Assembly (NCBI RefSeq): GCF_900091725.1
Contig: NZ_FMBW01000074.1
Coordinates: forward strand, 62,001 to 126,000
Length of the DNA stretch: 64,000 nucleotides
Origin: Streptomyces sp. DvalAA-43
GTDB taxonomy: Bacteria > Actinomycetota > Actinomycetes > Streptomycetales > Streptomycetaceae
Reading direction: 5' to 3'
Positions within the stretch are counted from its first letter, which is position 1, and each line of letters starts with the position of its first letter. Both the position numbers and the translations under genes were made by a program. The notes below the pieces were generated by a model, which made no database searches, was not told where the DNA came from, and worked only from the letters and a program-made list of their open reading frames with translations. Shown piece after piece: positions 32,151 through 41,700 of this stretch.

Positions 32151-35100
32151 GTGACGGACGCACAGGACGTACAGGGCGCGGCACAGGCCCCGGGCTGGGC
32201 CAGGCGGCTCTGCGGCTACGCATGGCGCTACCGGCGCAACGTACTGCTGGCGCTCGGCTCCTCGCTCGCGGGCATGGCGGTGATGGCCCTCGTCCCGCTG
32301 ATCACCAAGGTGATCATCGACGATGTCGTCGTCGGCCACACCCGGTCCCTCGCCGTCTGGACCGGACTCCTCATAGCCGCCGCCGCGCTGGTGTACATAT
32401 CCACGTACATCCGCCGGTACTACGGCGGCCGCCTCGCCCTCGACGTACAGCACGACCTGCGCACCGAGATGTACGGGACGATCACCCGCCTCGACGGCAG
32501 ACGCCAGGACGAACTGTCCACCGGCCAGGTCGTCGGGCGCGCCACCAGCGACCTCCAGCTGATCCAGGGACTCCTGTTCATGCTCCCGATGACCATCGGG
32601 AACGTCCTGCTCTTCCTCCTCTCCCTGGTGATCATGGCGTGGCTGTCGCCGCTGCTCACCCTGGTCGCGATCGCCGTCGCCCCCGCCCTCTGGTTCATCG
32701 CCCGCCGCTCCCGCACCCGCCTCTTCCCCGCCACCTGGTACGCCCAGGGCCAGGCCGCCGCCGTCGCCGGAGTCGTCGACGGGGCCGTCTCCGGGGTCCG
32801 GGTCGTCAAGGGGTTCGGGCAGGAGGAGCAGGAGACCGGCAAGCTGCGCGAGGTCGGGCGGAAGCTGTTCGCCGGGCGGCTGCGGACCATCCGGCTGAAC
32901 TCCCGCTACACCCCCGCCCTCCAGGCCGTCCCCGCGCTCGGCCAGGTCGCGATGCTGGCCCTCGGCGGCTGGCTCGCCACCCGAGGCGAGATCACCCTCG
33001 GCACGTTCGTCGCGTTCTCCACCTACCTCGCCCAGCTCGTCGGCCCGGTCCGGATGCTCGCCATGGTCCTCACCGTCGGACAGCAGGCCAGGGCCGGTGT
33101 CGAACGCGTACTGGAACTGATCGACACCGAGCCGACCATGAAGGACGGCACCAGGGAACTCCCGGCCGACGCCCCCGCGAGCGTCGAGTTCGACGACGTA
33201 CGGTTCGGCTACGCCGACGACCGCCCCGTCCTCGACGGCTTCTCGCTCACCATCGAGCCCGGTGAGACCGTCGCCGTCGTCGGAGCCTCCGGCAGCGGGA
33301 AGTCCACCGTCTCGCTGCTGCTGCCCCGCTTCTACGACGTGACCCACGGCGCCGTCCTGGTCGGCGGCCACGACGTCCGCGAACTGACCCACGCCTCCCT
33401 GCGCGCCGCCATCGGCCTCGTACCGGAGGACAGCTTCCTGTTCTCCGACACCGTCCGCGCCAACATCGCCTACGGCGTCCCGGACGCCACCCAGGAGCAG
33501 ATCGAGGAGGCCGCCCGCGCCGCCCAGGCCGACCGGTTCATCGCCGAGCTCCCCGAGGGCTACGACACCAAGGTCGGCGAGCACGGACTCACCCTCTCCG
33601 GCGGCCAGCGCCAGCGCGTCGCACTCGCCCGCGCCATCCTCACCGACCCCCGGCTCCTCCTCCTCGACGACGCCACCTCCGCCGTCGACGCCCGCGTCGA
33701 GCACGAGATCCACGAGGCGCTGCGCCAGGTGATGGCCGGGCGGACCACCCTGCTGATCGCCCACCGCCGCTCCACCCTCGGCCTCGCCGACCGGATCGCC
33801 GTCCTGGAACACGGCCGCCTCGCCGACATCGGAACCCACGAGGAGCTGGAGCGCCGCTCCCCGCTCTACCGGCGGCTGCTCACCGACCCGGACGAGCTGG
33901 GCGGCACCTCGCCCGGACACCACCACCTGACCCCCGCCGCCGGTACGACCCCCGAGGACGAGCGCGCGCTCCAGGAGGAGCTGGACACCGAGTTCGACGC
34001 CGAGCGCGGCATCAGCCCCCGCCTCTGGGTCCGCGAGGAGCAGCCGCGCGACACCGGCGCGGCCGGCATGCCCGCCACCCCCGAGCTGCTCGCCCAGGTC
34101 GAGGCGCTGCCGCCCGCCACCGACACCCCCGACATCGACGAGGCGCGGGCCGTCCGCGCCGAGGAGTCGTACGGCCTGCGCCGGCTGCTGCGCGGCTTCG
34201 GGCTGCCGCTGCTGGTGAGCCTGCTGCTGGTCGCGGTCGACGCGGGGGCCGGTCTCCTGCTGCCCGTACTGATCCGGCACGGCATCGACCAGGGCGTCTC
34301 GCAGCTCGCACTCGGCGCGGTGTGGGCGGCGTCCGCCCTGGCCCTGGTGGTCGTCCTGGTGCAGTGGGCCGCCCAGATCGGCGAGACCCGGATGACCGGC
34401 CGCACCGGCGAGCGGGTGCTGTACTCACTGCGGCTGAAGATCTTCGCGCAGCTCCAGCGGCTCGGCCTGGACTACTACGAGCGCGAGCTGACCGGCCGCA
34501 TCATGACCCGGATGACGACGGACGTGGACGCGCTGTCGACGTTCCTCCAGACCGGACTGGTCACGGCCTTCGTCTCCGTCGTCACCTTCTTCGGCATCAT
34601 GGTCGCGCTGCTGGTCCTCGACGTGCAGCTGGCCCTCGTCGTCTTCGCGACACTGCCGGTGCTGGTCGTCGGCACGTTCTTCTTCCGCCGCAAGAGCGTC
34701 AAGGCGTACGAGCTGGCCCGCGAACGCATCAGCGTCGTCAACGCCGACCTCCAGGAGTCCGTCTCCGGGCTGCGGATCGTGCAGGCCTTCCGCCGCGAGG
34801 GCGACGGCGCCGCCCGGTTCGCGGGGCGCAGCGACCACTACCGCGAGGCCAGGGTCCGCGGCCAGTGGCTGATCTCGGTCTACTTCCCGTTCGTGCAGCT
34901 GCTGTCCTCGGTGGCCGCGGCCGCCGTCCTGATCGTCGGCGCGGGCCGGGTCGACCACGGCACGCTCACCACCGGTGCACTGGTCGCGTACCTGCTCTAT
35001 ATCGATCTGTTCTTCGCCCCGGTGCAGCAGCTCTCCCAGGTCTTCGACGGCTACCAGCAGGCCACCGTCTCGCTGGGCCGCATCCAGGAACTGCTGCGCG

Positions 35101-35906
35101 AGCCGACCTCCACCGACGCCGTGGACGAGCCGCTGGACGTGCTGTCGCTGCGGGGCGAGATCGCCTTCGAGGACGTGTCCTTCGCGTACGGCTCCGGCGA
35201 CGACGCCGAGGAGGCCCTCGCAGGCGTCGACCTGCGGATACCGGCCGGGCAGACGGTCGCGTTCGTCGGCGAGACCGGCGCCGGGAAGTCCACCCTCGTC
35301 AAGCTCGTCGCCCGGTTCTACGACCCGACGGGCGGCCGGGTCACGGCGGACGGCACCGATCTGCGCGACCTCGACCTCACCGCGTACCGGCACCGGCTCG
35401 GAGTCGTCCCGCAGGAGGCGTACCTCTTCGCGGGCACGGTCCGTGATGCCATCGCCTACGGGCGGCCCGAGGCCACCGACGCCGAGGTGGAGGCGGCGGC
35501 GCGGGCGGTCGGCGCCCACGACATGATCGCCACCCTGGACGGCGGCTATCTGCACGAGGTCGCCGAGCGGGGCCGCAACCTCTCGGCCGGTCAGCGCCAG
35601 CTGATCGCGCTGGCCCGCGCCGAACTCGTCGACCCGGACGTCCTGCTGCTCGACGAGGCGACCGCCTCCCTCGACCTGGCCAGCGAGGCCCTCGTCAACC
35701 AGGCGACCGACCGCCTCACCGGCCGCCGCACCACCCTGGTCGTCGCCCACCGGCTGACCACGGCCGCCCGCGCGGACCGGGTCGTGGTGATGGACCACGG
35801 CCGGGTCGTCGAGGACGGCACGCATGACGAACTCCTCGCCAGGGACGGGCACTACGCCGTGCTGTGGCGCACCTTCATCGGGGAGGACGAGCCCGCGGCG
35901 GTGTGA
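32151..35906 (+). CDS. Fused double ABC exporter (TMD-NBD-TMD-NBD)
   Basis: This 1,251-residue protein is two half-exporters in one chain. Half one has six helices and an NBD with Walker A GASGSGKST, signature LSGGQ and LLLLDDATSAVD. Half two has its own membrane domain from about residue 680 and an NBD with GETGAGKST, signature LSAGQ and LLLDEATASLD. The Walker B-adjacent Glu is Asp in the first NBD but Glu in the second, so one of the two ATP sites is probably degenerate, as in heterodimeric exporters such as LmrCD or TM287/288. Such pumps export lipids, peptides or drugs. GTG 32151 is chosen as the first start after the terminator. No partner gene gives the substrate. Confidence 0.9.
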   Translation: MTDAQDVQGAAQAPGWARRLCGYAWRYRRNVLLALGSSLAGMAVMALVPLITKVIIDDVVVGHTRSLAVWTGLLIAAAALVYISTYIRRYYGGRLALDVQHDLRTEMYGTITRLDGRRQDELSTGQVVGRATSDLQLIQGLLFMLPMTIGNVLLFLLSLVIMAWLSPLLTLVAIAVAPALWFIARRSRTRLFPATWYAQGQAAAVAGVVDGAVSGVRVVKGFGQEEQETGKLREVGRKLFAGRLRTIRLNSRYTPALQAVPALGQVAMLALGGWLATRGEITLGTFVAFSTYLAQLVGPVRMLAMVLTVGQQARAGVERVLELIDTEPTMKDGTRELPADAPASVEFDDVRFGYADDRPVLDGFSLTIEPGETVAVVGASGSGKSTVSLLLPRFYDVTHGAVLVGGHDVRELTHASLRAAIGLVPEDSFLFSDTVRANIAYGVPDATQEQIEEAARAAQADRFIAELPEGYDTKVGEHGLTLSGGQRQRVALARAILTDPRLLLLDDATSAVDARVEHEIHEALRQVMAGRTTLLIAHRRSTLGLADRIAVLEHGRLADIGTHEELERRSPLYRRLLTDPDELGGTSPGHHHLTPAAGTTPEDERALQEELDTEFDAERGISPRLWVREEQPRDTGAAGMPATPELLAQVEALPPATDTPDIDEARAVRAEESYGLRRLLRGFGLPLLVSLLLVAVDAGAGLLLPVLIRHGIDQGVSQLALGAVWAASALALVVVLVQWAAQIGETRMTGRTGERVLYSLRLKIFAQLQRLGLDYYERELTGRIMTRMTTDVDALSTFLQTGLVTAFVSVVTFFGIMVALLVLDVQLALVVFATLPVLVVGTFFFRRKSVKAYELARERISVVNADLQESVSGLRIVQAFRREGDGAARFAGRSDHYREARVRGQWLISVYFPFVQLLSSVAAAAVLIVGAGRVDHGTLTTGALVAYLLYIDLFFAPVQQLSQVFDGYQQATVSLGRIQELLREPTSTDAVDEPLDVLSLRGEIAFEDVSFAYGSGDDAEEALAGVDLRIPAGQTVAFVGETGAGKSTLVKLVARFYDPTGGRVTADGTDLRDLDLTAYRHRLGVVPQEAYLFAGTVRDAIAYGRPEATDAEVEAAARAVGAHDMIATLDGGYLHEVAERGRNLSAGQRQLIALARAELVDPDVLLLDEATASLDLASEALVNQATDRLTGRRTTLVVAHRLTTAARADRVVVMDHGRVVEDGTHDELLARDGHYAVLWRTFIGEDEPAAV

Positions 35907-35927
35907 GTGGCGGGCCCGTCCACCGGG

Positions 35928-36425
35928 TCACTCGCCGATGCCGGAGATCTTCCCGGTCCGCAGGTCCGAGCGCACGGTCAGGTACGAGTACGTGGGGTGC
36001 TTGCCGCCGCTCCAGGTGAGCCGCACCGTCGACCAGGTGTGCCCGGCGGCGCTGTCGTCCGGGGTGACCCGGAAGGCGATCGGGGTGTTCTGGGCGCGGA
36101 GCACACCGTCGGCGTGGTTGCGCTGCTCCCAGGTCTTCAGCTGGGAGCGCAGGCCGGGCGTCAGGTAGAACGTCCGCAGGGCGGTGGCGAGCTTGCCGCC
36201 GCCCTCGGCGGAGACGGCATCGATGTAGGCGCCGTAGAAGTGGGCGACCTGCTGGTGCGCGGAGGTGCTGGTCTCGTTGCGTACCGACGCCGGGGCGTGC
36301 GCCGCCTGCGGGGTGGCAGCGACCGCGGGGACCGCGGCGACGGCGGTGAGGAGAGCGGAGGCGAGCAGCGTCCGGCCGATGCGGCGCCGGTTGCGGGAGG
36401 CCTGTGCGTTGCGGAGTGGGAGCAT
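35928..36425 (-). CDS. Secreted hypothetical protein
   Basis: This 165-residue protein has an Arg-rich n-region and a hydrophobic core (RTLLASALLTAVAAVPAVAA), a clear Sec signal peptide. The mature part is NTF2-like in feel: HQQVAHFYGAYIDAVSAEGG, then DDSAAGHTWSTVRLTWSGGK and a final TVRSDLRTGKISGIG. No catalytic residues are evident. It converges on the ABC exporter gene with 21 bases between stops. Function is unknown. Confidence 0.75.
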   Translation of the reverse strand: MLPLRNAQASRNRRRIGRTLLASALLTAVAAVPAVAATPQAAHAPASVRNETSTSAHQQVAHFYGAYIDAVSAEGGGKLATALRTFYLTPGLRSQLKTWEQRNHADGVLRAQNTPIAFRVTPDDSAAGHTWSTVRLTWSGGKHPTYSYLTVRSDLRTGKISGIGE

Positions 36426-36752
36426 GACGGTTCCTGCCTTTCGTGTGGCTCTGTCCAGTGGGAGTCATGCTGTGACGATTCGGTTGCGCCCGGTGCGGAG
36501 CGCGCCGAACGCAACCTTCGGATGGGCTCCTGCGTCGTACGCATGTATGCGTATGCGCCGAGCAAGGGTGTAAGCGTTCGACTGGTGATGGGGTTGCGGG
36601 TGAGCAGAAGGACGGCAAGGTCCGGGAGGGCCGGAGTGTCCGACGAGGGTGGGGGCAGTGGCGGAGACGGCGGTGGAGACAGGGGCGTGAGCGGCCGTCG
36701 TGGCGGCTGTCGTCGTGTCGGCGGTCTTCGTGGACGCCGTCTCGGACGCCGG
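36426..36752. other. Divergent intergenic region between two secreted-protein genes
   Basis: An AT-richer stretch at 36470-36600 carries several short inverted motifs (GTACGCATGTATGCGTATGC; GGTTGCG and its complement CGCAACC nearby) that could be promoters or operators for both flanking genes. A frame open from ATG 36588 joins the next gene, but its first 55 residues are Arg/Gly-rich and not convincing. Confidence 0.45.
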
Positions 36753-37124
36753 ATGCGGGTGTTCTCGGTCGTCCTGCCGCTGCTGGCCGCCCTGGGCCTG
36801 GTGCTCGGCGGTCCCGCGGCCGGCCACGCCGACGCCGCGACGGTCTGCGCCGGGCGCCCCGCGAAGACGGTCCCGTTCAAGACCGGCGAGCTGCGCGTCT
36901 ACAAGAGCCGCTCCTACGCCTGCGCGTTGGCGGTCGCCAAGACGTCCGGCCCGCGCCGTGCGATGTCCGTGACGATCCAGGCGCGCGGCGGCAACCCGGT
37001 CGTCGACAGCGGCAAGTACACCAAGCAGGCCGGGCCGGTGACGGTCCACGCGCTCAACCGGTGCGTCAGGGCCTCGGCCCGGATCTCGGGGAAGTCGGGC
37101 TCCACGGGCTGGATCCTCTGCTGA
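36753..37124 (+). CDS. Small secreted hypothetical protein
   Basis: From ATG 36753 the protein is 123 residues with a signal peptide (VFSVVLPLLAALGLVLGGPA, then AGHADA) and a mature domain of about 90 residues with four Cys (TVCAGR, YACAL, NRCVR and the final Cys). The pattern TGELRVYKSRSYACALAVAK suggests a small beta-sheet extracellular protein with two disulfides. The start could instead be ATG 36588; the one used places the signal peptide first but has a weak ribosome site. Function is not recognised. Confidence 0.65.
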   Translation: MRVFSVVLPLLAALGLVLGGPAAGHADAATVCAGRPAKTVPFKTGELRVYKSRSYACALAVAKTSGPRRAMSVTIQARGGNPVVDSGKYTKQAGPVTVHALNRCVRASARISGKSGSTGWILC

Positions 37125-37246
37125 CCAACTAGCCAACTGACTGACTGACCGGCACGGACACGTGGTTCCTCCGTGCCGACGGGTCTGGCGGCGCGGGTGC
37201 CGCCCCGCTAGGTTCACGACGAATGTTGTGAGTCCTGGGAGGGCGT

Positions 37247-38722
37247 ATGCGCAAGGCGTTCAGAGGGTTCCTGTCGCTCGCGGTGCTCATCGGCACCATG
37301 GGGGCGACGGGTGCCTCCGCCGGGGCGGCCACCGCCGCGGAACCGGCCGCGTTCCGGAGCACGGCCGGTGCGAGCGGTACGAGCGGGGTGAGCACGGACA
37401 TCAAGGACCGTATCCTGGCCATCCCCGGGATGAGTCTCATCGAGGAGAAGCCCTACGCGGGCTACCGCTACTTCGTCCTCGGCTACACCCAGCCGGTCGA
37501 CCACCGGCACCCGTCCAAGGGCACCTTCCAGCAGCGCATCACCCTGCTGCACAAGGACACGTCCCGCCCGACGGTCTTCTACACCAGCGGATACAACGTC
37601 TCCACCAGCCCCGGCCGCGCCGAGCCGACCCGGATCGTCGACGGCAACCAGGTCTCCCTGGAGTACCGCTACTTCACGCCCTCCCGCCCGGCGCCCGCCG
37701 ACTGGTCCAAGCTCGACATCCGGCAGGCCGCCGACGACCAGCACCGCGTCTTCACCGCGCTGAAGAAGATCTACACCAAGAACTGGCTGACCACCGGCGG
37801 CTCCAAGGGCGGCATGACGGCCACCTACTACGAGCGCTTCCACCCGAAGGACATGGACGGCGTCGTCGCGTACGTCGCGCCCAACGACGTGGTCGACAAG
37901 GAGGATTCGGCCTACGACCGGTTCTTCGCCAGGGTGGGCACCAAGGAGTGCCGCGACCGGGTGAACGCCGTCCAGCGCGAGGCACTGGTCCGCCGGGAGC
38001 CGCTGGAGGAGAAGTACCGGGAGTACGCCGCCGCCAACGGCTACACCTTCGACACCACCGGTTCGCTCGACAAGGCGTACGAGGCCGTCGTCATGGACTA
38101 CGTCTGGGCGTTCTGGCAGTACAGCCTGCTCTCCGACTGCGGCACGATCCCGGTCGACGCCGCATCCGCCCCCGACCAGGCGATCTGGGACTCCGTCGAC
38201 GCGATCTCCGGCTTCTCCACCTACACCGACCAGGGCCTGGAGAAGTACACCCCGTACTACTACCAGGCGGGCACCCAGCTCGGTTCGCCCGACATCCGCC
38301 AGCCGTGGCTCGGCGGCCTCAGCCGGTACGGGTACCAGCCGCCGCGCACCTTCGTGCCGCGCTCCATCCCGATGAAGTTCCAGCCGTCGGTGATGCGTGA
38401 CGTCGACACCTGGGTGAAGCGGCACGCCGACCGGATGCTGTACGTCTACGGGGAGAACGACCCGTGGGGCGCGGAGCGCTTCCGGCTCGGCGCGGGCTCC
38501 CGCGACAGCTATGTCATGACCGTGCCCGGCGGCAACCACGGCGCCGCCGTGGCCGGGCTCGCCGAGGACGACCGGGCGAAGGCCACCGCGGCCATCCTGC
38601 GCTGGGCGGGCGTCGCCCCGGCCGCGGTGCGGGACGACCCGGCGAAGGCCGAGCCGCTCGCGAAGTTCGACGCACGGCTCGACAAGCACGACGTGATGGA
38701 CCGGCGCGGCTCGCGGCCGTAG
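37247..38722 (+). CDS. Secreted tripeptidyl aminopeptidase-like protease, S37 family (PS-10)
   Basis: This 491-residue protein has a Sec signal peptide and the S37 layout: GYTQPVDHRHPSKGTFQQRI, then TVFYTSGYNVSTSP. The nucleophile elbow is GGSKGGMTATYYE, with Ser near residue 185, and late acid and His sites lie in YVYGENDPWG and VPGGNHG. S37 enzymes are Streptomyces secreted serine proteases that trim short peptides from N termini. The ATG follows GGGAGGG by about six bases. It is a single gene. The length is normal. Confidence 0.88.
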   Translation: MRKAFRGFLSLAVLIGTMGATGASAGAATAAEPAAFRSTAGASGTSGVSTDIKDRILAIPGMSLIEEKPYAGYRYFVLGYTQPVDHRHPSKGTFQQRITLLHKDTSRPTVFYTSGYNVSTSPGRAEPTRIVDGNQVSLEYRYFTPSRPAPADWSKLDIRQAADDQHRVFTALKKIYTKNWLTTGGSKGGMTATYYERFHPKDMDGVVAYVAPNDVVDKEDSAYDRFFARVGTKECRDRVNAVQREALVRREPLEEKYREYAAANGYTFDTTGSLDKAYEAVVMDYVWAFWQYSLLSDCGTIPVDAASAPDQAIWDSVDAISGFSTYTDQGLEKYTPYYYQAGTQLGSPDIRQPWLGGLSRYGYQPPRTFVPRSIPMKFQPSVMRDVDTWVKRHADRMLYVYGENDPWGAERFRLGAGSRDSYVMTVPGGNHGAAVAGLAEDDRAKATAAILRWAGVAPAAVRDDPAKAEPLAKFDARLDKHDVMDRRGSRP

Positions 38723-38804
38723 CCGGTCCCCGGACCGCTCCCGGCAACGGACTTCGGGCCGGGTCGTACGCGGGCGCTCGACTTCGCGCGCACGTACGGC
38801 CCGG

Positions 38805-38879
38805 CCCTGTTCCTTGTCCCGGCTCTGTTCCCTGTCCCCGGCCCCGTTCCCTGTCCCCGGCCCTGTTCCTTATCCCCGG
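38805..38879. repeat. Four tandem copies of a 19-bp C/T-rich unit
   Basis: Units of 18-19 bp of the form CCCTGTTCCTTGTCCCCGG run from 38805 to 38879 and end inside the last codons of the leftward choice-of-anchor gene. They lie where the convergent genes terminate. Confidence 0.85.
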
Positions 38880-40267
38880 ATCTGGCCGCGCCGGCGGCGC
38901 GTGAACATGAGCAGGCCCGCGCCGAGCCCGCCGAGGACGCCCGCCGCGGTCGCGTACATGCCGACCTGCGCACCGGTACTGGCCAGGAAGCCGCCGTCGT
39001 CCTTCGGCTCCGAGGAGGGCGCGGACGGGGCGGGAACCGGCTGCGAGGACTTCTCGGCCCCGGTCGGCGTCGGGGCCGGGGTGGCGGGCCGGGAGCCCGA
39101 GGGGGCCGGGGTACCGGGCTCGGCCGGCGGCTGCGACGGCTGCTCGGGCTCGGGCGGGTTCGGCGTCGGGGTGCCGGGCTTGGACGGCTCGGGCTTGCAG
39201 GTGAAGGCCGGGGAGCCGGTCCACGGGTAGTTGTGGCTCTCGTTGCCCGTGCCATGGGTCTTCATGTCCCCGCCGACGTACACCCGGCCGTTGGTGCTCG
39301 CGGTGAAGTCCGCGGAGGCCTTGGGGGCGAGGATCGAGCCCATGAAGTTCCCGCCGCCGCCGAGGGTGAGCGAGGGGGAGTCCTCGAAGTTGTACAGGAT
39401 CCGCGAGGCGGCCTCGCCGAAGCGGGCCGAGCTGTAGACGTCGACGCGGTCGTCGTTGAAGCCCACGGACATCGGCGCCATCGACACCGCGTGGGAGCCC
39501 GTCACGTTGACCACGACGGAGTCCCCGTCGGGGATGGACTCGAACACGAACGACGAGGCGCCGTCGAGCTCGGCGGCCGGGACCTCGAAGACCTGGAGCT
39601 TGCCGTTGCCCGCGCCGGTGCTCCTGAACGTGACCGTGCCGCCCGCGCGCACGCTCGTGCCGGTGGCCTTCAGCTTCCCGAGGGAGGACGACTCGTCGCC
39701 GATGGTCCTGTCGAACGACTGGTAGGGGCTGAGGGCGCGTTCGGCACCCAGACCGGCCGAGCGGGCTCCGCCGTTCGTCGTCAGCTCGCCCTTCTCGTCG
39801 ATCTGCTTCCCGACCCGGACGGCACCGCCGTAGCCGGATCTGGACGTGACGCCGAAGCCGACGTCCACCTTGGTGCCCTTGGCGACCGTCAGCTTGCCGC
39901 CGACCGCGAGCATCGGCTCGCCCGCGTCCGGCAGGATGCCCGAACCTGCCCCGACCCGGCCGATGTTGAAGACGCCGCCCGGGTCCTTGGCGAGCGTCGC
40001 GTCGCCCTTGATGACGAGCAGCCCCTCCGCCTCCGCCGCCGAGCCGTCGACGGTGTAGTCGCCCCCGGCGAAGAGAGCCACGTTGCCGTCGATGAACTGC
40101 GGGCTGTGGCCGATGCCCGGAAGCCTTCCGGAGGACGGGCAGTACGTCGGTCCGCTGTCGGAGCCGGAGGGGGTCGCGAAGGCGCTGCCGGTGCCGAGCA
40201 GCCCGAGGGAGAGGAGCACGGCGAGTGCGCTGCCGGTCCGCCCGGCAGTTCTTCCGGTGACGTGCAT
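38870..40267 (-). CDS. Choice-of-anchor A family surface protein with LAxTG sortase signal
   Basis: From ATG 40267 the protein is 465 residues with a signal peptide (SALAVLLSLGLLGTGSAFAT). The choice-of-anchor A domain follows (IDGNVALFAGGDYTVDGSAA early; GGGGNFMGSILAPKASADFT late). Then come a Pro-rich wall-spanning stretch and a C-terminal sorting signal LASTG, a hydrophobic helix and RRRRGQIRG. Class E-like sortases of Streptomyces use LAxTG. The domain is a large extracellular beta-structure seen in adhesin-like proteins. The upstream in-frame start at 40312 is less likely because AAGGA precedes ATG 40267. Confidence 0.85.
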   Translation of the reverse strand: MHVTGRTAGRTGSALAVLLSLGLLGTGSAFATPSGSDSGPTYCPSSGRLPGIGHSPQFIDGNVALFAGGDYTVDGSAAEAEGLLVIKGDATLAKDPGGVFNIGRVGAGSGILPDAGEPMLAVGGKLTVAKGTKVDVGFGVTSRSGYGGAVRVGKQIDEKGELTTNGGARSAGLGAERALSPYQSFDRTIGDESSSLGKLKATGTSVRAGGTVTFRSTGAGNGKLQVFEVPAAELDGASSFVFESIPDGDSVVVNVTGSHAVSMAPMSVGFNDDRVDVYSSARFGEAASRILYNFEDSPSLTLGGGGNFMGSILAPKASADFTASTNGRVYVGGDMKTHGTGNESHNYPWTGSPAFTCKPEPSKPGTPTPNPPEPEQPSQPPAEPGTPAPSGSRPATPAPTPTGAEKSSQPVPAPSAPSSEPKDDGGFLASTGAQVGMYATAAGVLGGLGAGLLMFTRRRRGQIRG

Positions 40268-40375
40268 GAGCTTGATCCTTGTCTTTTCTTCGGGAGGGAT
40301 GCGGCCGGGCACGGCGAAGAACTCGTCGGCGCGGCGCGGGAATGGGGAGGAGAGGTCTGCTGCGAAACTCCCTCT

Positions 40376-40452
40376 CCCTACTGGTGCGACGAAACTCCCT
40401 ACCGGTACGAATCCCCGTACTGGTCCGAATCTCCGTACCGGTGGGAATTCCG
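40376..40452. repeat. Four imperfect 18-bp repeats at the end of the peptidoglycan-binding gene
   Basis: Units of the form CCGTACCGGTACGAATC repeat about four times. On the minus strand they encode the repetitive tail (HRYGDSDQYGDSYR) of the peptidoglycan-binding protein. Confidence 0.7.
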
Positions 40453-41448
40453 GTCGGTCGATTCGGTCTCCGACCGCAGGGCCGCGCGGGTCATCGGCCC
40501 GTAGACGCCCGGCTCCTCGGGGATGTTCCGGGCCTTCTGATAACGGCTCAGCGCGACTTCCACGTCCACCGTGAAATTCCCGTCGTCGCTGCCCAGGTAC
40601 AGGTGGAGTTGTTGCAGTCTTCGCTGGAGGTCCTCGACGTCGCGGCCCGTGCTTCCCAGGGCGAGGCCCGGACGGTCCGTCGAGCGGGGCCGATCCCGTG
40701 GGGGTGACGGGCGGCCCGCCGGCGGACCGGCCGGAGTGGAGGGGGCTCCGGAGTGCGGCGCGGACGGCGTCGCGAGCGGCGGCACGGACGACGGCGATCC
40801 GGCCGTGGTGGGCGTGACCCGGGCGGGGGCCGCTTCCCGGGCCGGACGCGCCGGAGCGGGGGACGAAGCGGAGGGGGAAGGTGTGGCGGAGTCCCGGGCG
40901 GAGAGGGTGGAGGAGGCCGGAGTGCTGAATTCGGAATGCCGCGCGGTGAACGCGTCACAGACCAGGGAGATCGATATCGCGGTGCCGATCCCCACGGTCA
41001 CCGTGCCGATGAGCAGCGCGGGGGACTGCTTCCGCCTCCTGGAGGAACGCCGGGCGGACCTGCGGTCGGCCGGAGCCGGCCGGGACGGGGGCGGGGGCGG
41101 CGAAGGAGGTGAGGACGACGAAGAGAGCGAGGACGGCGAAGGAACTCCCGGCAGGGGAGCGTTCTCCTCGAAGAGTTCGATATCGGCCGGGCGGGCGCCC
41201 TGACCGTCCCGACGGGAAGCGGACACCTTTCCGAAAACACGGTCCTCGCCGGAAGGCGCCCGGTCGTGTGCCGACTGCGGGGCGCATTCCCTTTCCGGTG
41301 TGCGCGACGTGAATTGCTGAAAGCCCACGTGCTCCGAGCTCCTTGTCCGGGCAGTTTGAAAAAGTTGATCGACATGCGGGGGTTCGGGGTCGTCTCGCGC
41401 GCCCGAACGACGAATGCGCGCAGGCGGGAAGAGGATCGCGCGGCACAT
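40399..41448 (-). CDS. Membrane-anchored peptidoglycan-binding domain protein
   Basis: The start is set at ATG 41448, behind GGAG, giving 349 residues; the frame is open back to 41568. A cytosolic acidic and Ser/Pro-rich region is followed by one membrane helix (LLIGTVTVGIGTAISISLVC, residues about 145-165), a long Ser/Pro/Ala stalk, and a C-terminal PG_binding_1 domain (LGSTGRDVEDLQRRLQQLHL, then DVEVALSRYQKARNIP and YGPMTRAAL). Such proteins hold to the wall from the membrane and are common in Streptomyces next to other surface proteins. The tail is repetitive. Function is unknown. Confidence 0.75.
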   Translation of the reverse strand: MCRAILFPPARIRRSGARDDPEPPHVDQLFQTARTRSSEHVGFQQFTSRTPERECAPQSAHDRAPSGEDRVFGKVSASRRDGQGARPADIELFEENAPLPGVPSPSSLSSSSSPPSPPPPPSRPAPADRRSARRSSRRRKQSPALLIGTVTVGIGTAISISLVCDAFTARHSEFSTPASSTLSARDSATPSPSASSPAPARPAREAAPARVTPTTAGSPSSVPPLATPSAPHSGAPSTPAGPPAGRPSPPRDRPRSTDRPGLALGSTGRDVEDLQRRLQQLHLYLGSDDGNFTVDVEVALSRYQKARNIPEEPGVYGPMTRAALRSETESTDRNSHRYGDSDQYGDSYR

Positions 41449-41628
41449 CGAGAACTCCGGGTTGTGACGGAATCGAGGATGCGGGGAGGGGGTTCCGTGA
41501 CCTTCGCGCACAACGTGAGCAGGCGTCAACTTTGAGCAAAACGCGCCAAGGCGGCAGTGATCGGACATGCCGCCTTAATTGGAAATTAAAGCGTGACGCA
41601 CATCACATGATCGTGCTCGGCGGACATG

Positions 41629-41676
41629 AAGAGGGGCGGTACGCGGGACCATCTGGTCCCGCGTACCGCCCCTCTT
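41629..41676 (-). terminator. 22-bp-stem terminator after the GH3 gene
   Basis: A perfect 22-bp stem with a 4-base loop lies 25 bases beyond the stop of the leftward GH3 gene. Its arms begin AAGAGGGGCGGTACGC. It separates that gene from the promoter of the peptidoglycan-binding gene. Confidence 0.9.
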
Positions 41677-41700
41677 CCGCTTCCGCCCGGTGACGCTTTC

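Noticed and set aside
36588..36752. N-terminal extension of the small secreted protein from ATG 36588
   Set aside because: It would place 55 Arg/Gly-rich residues before a clear signal peptide.
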